Shown here: piece by piece, positions 57,661 to 64,000 of the stretch
Position numbering within the stretch: position 1 is the stretch's first letter
How the letters are laid out: each line of letters opens with the position of its first letter
DNA from: Coenobita brevimanus
Taxonomy: Eukaryota; Arthropoda; Malacostraca; Decapoda; Coenobitidae
DNA: 64,000 nt
Direction of reading: 5' to 3'
NCBI GenBank assembly: GCA_032717465.1
Contig: CM064670.1
Span: 14,724,431 to 14,788,430, forward strand
Translations under genes and position numbers: made by a program
Notes under the pieces: model-generated
What the model was told of the DNA's origin: nothing
Databases searched by the model: none
What the model saw: only the letters and a program-made list of their open reading frames with translations

Positions 57661-59480
57661 AGCACCACAGTGTTATAGGTGGTGCAGGTGGATGCCACAG
57701 TGTTACGGGTGATGCAGATGGGTGCCACAGTGCTATGGGAGGTGGTAAGAAGTGTCGGGCGATGATGTCCTGTCTAAGAGGGTGAGGCATTCACTCTCCC
57801 TACAGTAGATGTTAAGTTGGACATTGTTGGGAGGCACAGGAATGGCCAGGGCCCCAGCAAGATTGCCAATTCCCTCAAGCTCCCCCAGTTGACCATCTCA
57901 ACTGTTCTGAAAAATACGGCAGCTGTACTCGCAGCAAGTGAGACTGCTTCCACAATGGGGGCCAAGAGGATCACCAAGGTCACAGATCCCTCTATGGAGG
58001 AGATGGAGTGCCTCTTGCAGCTGTGGGTGCAGGACAACACCCAACAAAAGGCACCGCTCTCAATGTCCATCATCACAACCAAGGCCCTTTCACTGTGGAG
58101 ACGATGACGAAAAAGGATGTGGAGAAGCCAAAGAACGATTTTAAGGCCAGTCCCGGGTGGTTTGCCTGCTTAAAAAACTGGGCTGGCCTTAAGGGACTGA
58201 CCCTGCACGGCGAGCCACTGTGTGTGGACGTTGAGGCCACCGCCAGTTTCCCCACCCTACTACAACAGTAAATCACCAGTGGGGGCTATAGCTCCAAACA
58301 GGTGATTAACTTTGATGAAACAGGGCTATTTTGGAAAAGGATGTCAAAGAAGGCCTACATCTTCCAAGAGGAGAAGAAGGCGCCCGGTTTCAAGGCTCAA
58401 AGGATAGAGTTACACTCCTGTTTGGGGCTAAAGCCGAGGGAGACCTACAGCTGACGCCCCTGATGGTGTATCACTGGGAGAACCCATGGGCCTTGGCTGG
58501 GTTTGTCAAGGAAAAGCTGGGGGTTAATTGGAAAGCCAACCCAAAAGCCTGGTTTACCACCGGCTTCTGCCAGAACTATGTCTTGGGCTATCTGTCAGGG
58601 GCGCTGAAGGAGTATGCCTCCCACTGCAACTTGGCCAATTGGTTCCTCCTCTTGGTGGACAATACCCCCAGCCACCCTCTAGTCATGCAGGAATGGGTGG
58701 ACAACATCGCCGCCCAACACAACCTCTGTCCTACAACCAATGGATCAGGGTGTGATTGCTGCCTTTAAGGCACGTTACCTCCACCTCACCATGGAGCAAT
58801 TGGTGCGGGCCATAGATACAGACGCCGAGGTGACGGTGAGGGGTTTTTGGAAAGGGTACAACATCAAGGCAGCTATCAACAACATTGTGCCGGAGGTGAT
58901 GCACAGACATTCAACTCAGCTTGGAAAAAAGAATGGCCTAAGTGTGTGCAAAACTTCCCTGGTTTTGCATCCGATCCTCCGGCTCCATCTGTTGAGGATA
59001 TCCATGGGCAAATTCTGTCCCTGTCTCAGGGCAGGCTTCCATGAGGCTGATGAGGAAGACTTTGAGGAACTGCTACAGAGCCACTCAGAAGAACTGTCAA
59101 GCGAGGAGCTCCTCCAAATTCAAGAACAGAGGGCACATGAGACAGATGAAAAACCGGAGGTACAGTAAAGCCATGGCGTGAACTGTCAATCACCTTCCTC
59201 ACACAGTTCATTAACGGCATTAACGAGTTTATGGGGTAAATGGGAGAACATGACCTGATTTTCACCAGGAGTTCCCATGCCCGTTACCAGGTCAATCAGG
59301 TGTTACAGGTGTATCGTGAGCTCCCTGACCGACATCGGAGGCAAGCCTCACAGACCAGCATCATCGCCTTCTTCAAGCCAACTGCCACTAGACCCTCACC
59401 GCCATCTCTCCCAGACCACCCACCAGCTGCTCAACTGCCTCACCGACCTCACCAGTCAGCACTCAGCTGGATTCCCCTCC
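57387..59480 (+). pseudogene. Tigger/jerky-type DDE transposase, frameshifted
   Basis: Blocks in order and frame: 57387-57785 repeat (GPSAKVGAGM)n; 57790-58100 HTH domain (LDIVGRHRNGQGPSKIANSL, STVLKNTAAVLA; CENP-B type, MEEMECLLQLWVQDNTQQKA); 58095-58400 in a second frame with a stop at 58269 (FDETGLFWKRMSKKAYIFQE, first catalytic Asp); 58331-58768 in a third frame (RVTLLFGAKAEGDLQLTPLM, WFLLLVDNTPSHPLVMQ, second Asp); 58740-59168 (MDQGVIAAFKARYLHL, third Asp; NIVPEV). The acidic C-terminal part has EEDFEELLQSHSEELSSEEL. In a further frame, 59285-59400 reads VLQVYRELPDRHRRQ and SIIAFFKPTATR, the usual Tigger tail. All three catalytic Asp are present but spread over at least three frames. Confidence 0.9.
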
Positions 59481-60500
59481 CCCTTACCTGTTCCTGTTTG
59501 ACTCAGAGGCTGACCACTAGTGACTGTAAGCACGAGCTGTCCCCCAGCCTCGGGGGAGACGACTTGGATCGACACAGGAAGGAATTAAGGTGGGTTGTCA
59601 TTTATGTTTCAGTCTTGGGTAGGTGACTTTGGGAAGTTGAGCTGACGTAACCCCCCTTTTATAATGCGTTTCAATCTCCCAATTTACGATAAAATCGTTA
59701 TACATTAACATACAGCCTGACATAACCCCTTCATATAAAAAGTGGCGACTGTACTCGGCCATTCTTTACTGTAGGAATCATTTCATGAACTACTCAAACT
59801 AATTACAAAAGTATAATGCACCGTATCTAATGAACAGCTTAGTAGAATAGTGAAAAATAAGATGGAAGTAGATACAGTATGTCATCTTTGTTTTCGTCTC
59901 CTCATAAATTAACCATCTCCGGAGAAGAGATGAAGTCTTTTAAAACAATAATAAAATTAAACGCTTATTTTCTTTATTTCACATGATATTTTTATCATTA
60001 ATTTAAAATTCCCATCACACACACCATGGGGTCCTTCAAATTTTACATAGTTTTCTTTGCACAAGGCTGCTATAATATGACGAAGGGACATGCGAAGGGA
60101 TGCTATGAGACTCCCCGCGGATTCCAATACAGCAGAGTCGCGATTTAAGGCCAAACAAAACAACGATTTTACAATAACACGAGCATTTAATTTCTCCCAT
60201 AATTATACAATAGCACAGTAATACCACTCAAATGCATGAGAGAAACTGTGGGAAATGGGTGTTTTGGTATTGGATTTCCAGATACAACTAGTGTGTTATG
60301 CTTTTGTCGGTCTCTGATTGGTTTCCTCGACCCGACCTGACTCACGTGAGCCTCATATCACCTGCCACAGCCTGCTCAGCCCTGCTGCCTACCTCAGTGT
60401 TGTGTGAACGGTCGCTGTGATGAGAAGTTTATTTGCTTATTTCCTTGCTCCTCAATTCCTCTCAGAACTCTGAGCACATGATTCCAAACTGACTTTAGTT

Positions 60501-60602
60501 ATGCCTAAGCGCCCTGAAAGTGGTATGAACACAAGAAAAGTATTTACTCCAAATGAAGATGTAAAATTGTTGGACGAAGTAGCGTGTGGTGTTGGAGCTT
60601 AA
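60501..60602 (+). pseudogene. N-terminal fragment of another Tigger-like transposase
   Basis: 33 codons then a stop: MPKRPESGMNTRKVFTPNED then VKLLDEVACGV. The M-x-K-R-P-x-S-G start and LLDEVA helix match the psq/CENP-B-type HTH start of Tigger transposases. Only the first helix region is present, and a different Tigger end starts 105 bp downstream. Confidence 0.68.
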
Positions 60603-61019
60603 ATGCAAACGATCAGAGAGATGAAATGTGTCAGGATGTTTATGATGTGGATAGTTTTCTATGTTGGAAAAAAAGGTAATGATGAAGGAGCAGTAAAATT
60701 CATGTACAGCAGACCCTTGTTATCTTTGGATTTTGCATCCATGGATCAAACTTGACCAAAAGGTTCAGTGGTACGGTAATACATCAAATCATCTGTACAA
60801 TAGCTCCAGTTTAAACAGCAAGCATCCAGTTGCTAGCGAGTGAGCCATGGATAAACAAGCTTGTCTACCCCCCACCCACACCTGCTCACAACTCGATCAC
60901 AAGGGTGGTGGGGCTGAGTTTGGTGAGGCGACTGATAACCTAACTTAACTACCTACTGATTTAACTTAACCTAACCTAACCTGGACTCCAGCTGGGAAAC
61001 TGGGAAACTAAATCCATGA

Positions 61020-63120
61020 TAGGGTACGCTAAGTTTCATCCATTATGCTGGAAACAATCGTAGGTATGGCCTAAGGACCGTGGTAATAATAAAGGAGAAA
61101 ATCTTTCAGTAGAAGGTAATTTACCACCCTCAAAGCAACGTTGGGTCTGGTTAGTTCTTGGATGGGTGACCGCCTGGGAACACCAGATGCTGTTGGCATC
61201 CCTACGTGTCAAGTGGGGTTGGTGAAGGATTAGTGCCCCTCCCTGTAAAACATTTAACTCTAAGCCCTTGGCCACCCCGTTTGGGATACATGGCATCTGG
61301 CAATGAATGAATGAATGAATGAATGAAAATAGTCAAAAATACAGAAGGCAAACTAGCAGAATAGGAATTGAATTGGTAAAGTCTTTAGGCTCTGTGCTTG
61401 GACAAAAAATTTATGGGTTTCACAATTTTAGAGGATGAAATGGAACAAAAATGTTTGCTAATCAGAAAAATAATTATTCTTAGCAATTAGTTCCACATTC
61501 TTCGTTTGATATCACTCTTCCTAACACATTTCGGACCGACTGAGCAAACAGTTATTTCTGCTCCTTAAAGTGTACAATTACTGCTCATTTTTTTGTTCTT
61601 ATGTGTATGTGTGAAAGAGAGCATACTGATACAAACAATAAAGTATTCCATTAAACCCTTCATAGCTGCCAGCCTTGAAGAACACTTTACTGTATCGGTG
61701 TCAGTGACACTGAGTTAGGACGTGCTATAAAAAACTACAAACAATTACGGTATGGGAACGAAGGTCACTGGTATGTTTATACAACCCTACTCTACATCCC
61801 AAGCAGTCAGGCGTTCACTTCATTCCAGATGTTTTCGCCGATGTTTACATGCTTATGTTACATGCCTAATTTTGAATAAGTTTCTACCATTATGTTGGAA
61901 ACAATCGTAGGTACAGCTTAAGGAACATGATGATGATAAGGTAGAAAATGCTGAAAGAGATGATAATTTACCACCTTCAAAATAGAAAAATACAGAAGAC
62001 AAACAAGGAATATGAATTGAATTGGTAAAGTCTTTAGGCTGTATGTTTACAAGAAAAATTATGAGTTTCACAATTTTGGGAGACAAAATGGAACAAAAAT
62101 GTTTGCTAATCGGAAAAAAATTACTCTTTCGATCCATATGTTCTCGTAGGTTCGCATTCAGTTCCACATTCTTTGTTCGGTATCGCTTTTCCCAATATAA
62201 TTCGGACCAACTGAGCACAGTTATTTCTGCTCCTTAAAGTTTGTGTACATTTACTGCTCATTCTTTTGTTCGTTCTTATGTGAATGTGTGAAAGAGAGAG
62301 GCCTGATACAAACAATAATGTATTCCATTGTCCCTTTCATAGCTACCGGCCTTGAACAACTCTTTACTGTACCGGTGTCAGTGATGTTGAGACAGGGCGA
62401 GCTATAAAAAACTGCAAGCAATTATGGTAAGGGAACGAAGGTCACTGGTATGTTTACACGACCCTACTCTACCATCCCAAACAGTCAGGCGTTCACAGTT
62501 CACTTCATCCCAGATGTTTTCGCTGATGTTTACATGTTAATATAACAGGCATCCTAATTTTATAAATTCTTTCACGAATCACAGCAAATCACAGCATGGG
62601 TTTACGGGGGGGGGGGAGGTGTGTCAGACGAGTCTTTTCACATTAGAAAAAAATTGATTTTAGAACTTTGAAAATATGGTCCCGAGGCTGACCATGGGAG
62701 CATGCAAATTTCTGAACTCACAGCCTTTGAGGGGGTTTAACATACTGCTTTACATTAGGCAGTAAAAGCACCTTACCAAATCAGTTCTTCCTGATAGTCT
62801 GTTATATTTTCTTGATTATTTCTGGGTTGGTAAATAACGTTTCTTGTTAAATCTGTTTCCACGGTGTTTTTAGCTGTTCTGATGTGACAACTCTTGCTTG
62901 TATTGCTAATATAATGGCGGAAAGGACTGTTTTAAGTGTTTAAACCTGGCCTAACCTAACTTAACTGCACCTAATAATTTAACCTAACCTAACCTCCAGT
63001 TGGGAAATTGGGAAATGGAATCCACCTTTGGGCACGTTCAGTTTCTTCAATGTGCTGGAAACATCGTAGGTACGGCTTAAGGAAAGTGACGATAATAACA
63101 GGGAGGACAAAACACCAGTC
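61020..63120 (+). repeat. diverged tandem duplication (two full units and a partial third)
   Basis: Units start near 61027, 61867 and 63037. Shared blocks include TGGAAACAATCGTAGGTA, TGGTAAAGTCTTTAGGCT, AAATGGAACAAAAATGTTTG, GCTCCTTAAAGT, GGGAACGAAGGTCACTGGTA and GTCAGGCGTTCAC. Unit 1 is longer by the SINE inserted at 61133. Units 1 and 2 differ by many substitutions and small indels. Confidence 0.85.
61133..61325 (+). mobile_element. 5S-rRNA-derived SINE (SINE3-like)
   Basis: The head 61133-61199 matches the 3' half of 5S rRNA (AAGCAACGTTGGGTCTGG, TTAGTTCTTGGATGGGTGAC, CGCCTGGGAACACC, TGTTGGC), covering roughly 5S nucleotides 50-118 and so most of the pol III internal control region. The body CCTACGTGTCAAGTGGGGTT ... 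TGTAAAACATTTAACTC and the tail GGCATCTGGCAATGAATGAA with (TGAA)n follow. The paralogous unit at 61980 lacks it (CCTTCAAAATAGAAAAATAC), which marks the insertion point. Confidence 0.83.
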
Positions 63121-63193
63121 AGTTCGCTACTTATGTTGTCATCCCCCTTCTCATGTTTACAACTCTACAGTATTTTCATTGTGTAAGTGAAAA

Positions 63194-63348
63194 ATGGCTC
63201 CCAAGAAACAAGTAAAGGATAAAAGCAATCCTTCTAAGCCAAACAGAGAGTGCAAGGTGTTATCACTGGCACAGAAAATAGAGATTTTAGATATGCTGAA
63301 AAGTGGAATGTCATTGGCTGAAGTCGGGCACTTATGTGGAAATAATAT
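63194..63348 (+). pseudogene. Tigger/jerky transposase N-terminus (HTH), truncated
   Basis: MAPKKQVKDKSNPSKPNREC, then KVLSLAQKIEILDMLKSGMS and LAEVGHLCGNN, a psq-type HTH as in CENP-B/Tigger proteins, with a basic N-terminus. After about 52 residues the frame runs into the element's right terminal region (63349-63441). It could encode only a DNA-binding stub. Confidence 0.8.
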
Positions 63349-63968
63349 GCCATTTTGTGATGATGACTTGAGCATCCGCGGAATTTCCCTTCCGCAGGGG
63401 TCTCTGGTACCCAACCCCCTGCAGATAACAAGGGTCTATTGTATTCGCCTTTATTGCAACAAGTGGGGGGGGGGGGGAAGCTTTGTGCTCAATCTTTGTT
63501 ATGAACTTACAGTCTTTGGTCTAGTAAATTCGGATCTTACGATACGTGAAGACCCTAATTGTCGACATAAATAGTTAGGTAAGATAATTATGTGAGTTAA
63601 GCTCTTGTGGATTATACTATCATACAAATTATATTGCTTGGCTCACTTGTTTATTTTTCACGATTACTGCACTCGAGTGTATCTGAGAAGTGAGATACGC
63701 AATCACTCCATGCTGACAACTTCTTTATAGTTTTTTCCCTTTATTGTTGATGACTAATGATTTTCAAAAAGTTTCACATTGCATTTCCTTTTTTAATGGG
63801 TGCTGACAGTGATTCATGATGAAATATGCATGATGCTGGGGGGCATTATTCACATGTTGTTTAGGTCAAGTTTTTCCTTGATTTCTAATGAGGACTTTCA
63901 AGATGCTTAGTGGAAATCCTTGGTGATTAAAATTTTTATGGAAGGTATTAGGGAGCAAAACTAATCAA

Positions 63969-63987
63969 TTAGGTTAGGTTAGGTTAG
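63969..63987 (+). repeat. short telomere-like (TTAGG)n run
   Basis: Reads TTAGGTTAGGTTAGGTTAG. Inverse CCTAA units occur at about 60963-60979 and 62983-62997 inside the Tigger-like element. Confidence 0.85.
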
Positions 63988-64000
63988 AATGCAGTAGCTA

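Larger units (their letters stand above)
56888..59751 (+). mobile_element. Tigger/pogo-type DNA transposon, 2.86 kb, decayed
   Basis: Left end CAGTCACTATTCTTTATACG and complement of right end CAGTCGCCACTTTTTATATG, flanked by TA (56886-56887 and 59752-59753). Subterminal sequence repeats TTTACGATAAA-type motifs. It contains a broken DDE transposase gene (57387-59480) and a 30-bp minisatellite. Confidence 0.88.
60707..63441 (+). mobile_element. Tigger-like element with CAGxAGACCCTTGTTATC ends, deleted inside
   Basis: Left CAGCAGACCCTTGTTATC; complement of right CAATAGACCCTTGTTATC (16 of 18 identical); TA on both sides (60705-60706 and 63442-63443). It contains a diverged tandem duplication, a 5S-derived SINE and, near the right end, the start of a transposase frame (63194) joined directly to the right terminal sequence, so most of the gene is deleted. 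Confidence 0.72.

Noticed and set aside
57255..57790. Long open frames on the minus strand over the 30-bp repeat (STGAHTCTNL and ALGPIPAPT repeats)
   Set aside because: The repeat unit is a multiple of three, so all frames stay open. Only the plus-strand frame continues into transposase sequence.
63190..63575. 126-codon frame as an exapted single-copy CENP-B/jerky gene
   Set aside because: The frame runs from the HTH straight into the element's right inverted repeat, so it is a deletion product, not a host gene.

Overview
The window is eukaryotic nuclear DNA, most likely from a decapod crustacean. Dinucleotide arrays (TA, AC, GA/CT) are long, unique DNA is AT-rich, and short runs of the arthropod telomere pentamer TTAGG/CCTAA occur near the right end. 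The decayed LINE, Tigger, mariner and piggyBac-like copies are of a kind common in crustacean genomes. There are no operons and no bacterial features. The species call is an inference.

One host gene is supported: the 3' part of an hnRNP M/MYEF2-like RNA-binding protein (Drosophila rumpelstiltskin type) on the minus strand. Four coding exons were assembled by eye: 55259-55224, 51531-51014 (Met/Gly repeat linker), 49797-49662 and 38314-38259 (together the last RRM and the stop). All junctions have AG/GT borders and compatible phases. The upstream RRM exons must lie beyond position 64000. The last intron is 11.3 kb and is packed with nested transposons.

Layout: 1-1.1 kb, LINE family C. 1.2-3.4 kb, Jockey-like family D. 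4.8-8.4 kb, a 5'-truncated RTE-like family A element between TA arrays, then a tRNA-derived SINE in an AC array. 9.8-13.2 kb, a dead 3.4-kb DNA transposon with 12-bp inverted ends and a broken, unclassified transposase-like gene. 14-18.8 kb, SINE and LINE 3' fragments. 18.9-23.8 kb, two family B LINE copies on the minus strand with a deleted mariner between them. 24-30 kb, AT-rich DNA with one MITE. 30.6-32.2 kb, a family B LINE with a 441-codon frame carrying a PHD-like C4HC3 finger. 32.2-33.8 kb, SINEs and a family A 3' end with a clean 12-bp target duplication. 33.8-38.2 kb, no gene seen. 38.3-49.7 kb, the nested intron. 49.7-55.3 kb, hnRNP M exons with a piggyBac-like element between them. 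56.9-63.4 kb, several Tigger/pogo-type elements, one with an in-frame 30-bp minisatellite, and a 5S-rRNA-derived SINE whose empty site is preserved in a tandem paralogue.

Almost every long open frame is a LINE or transposase remnant, its antisense shadow, or a translated microsatellite. LINE families A to E are labels made for this window. Clade names rest on motifs read by eye, not on a database search.
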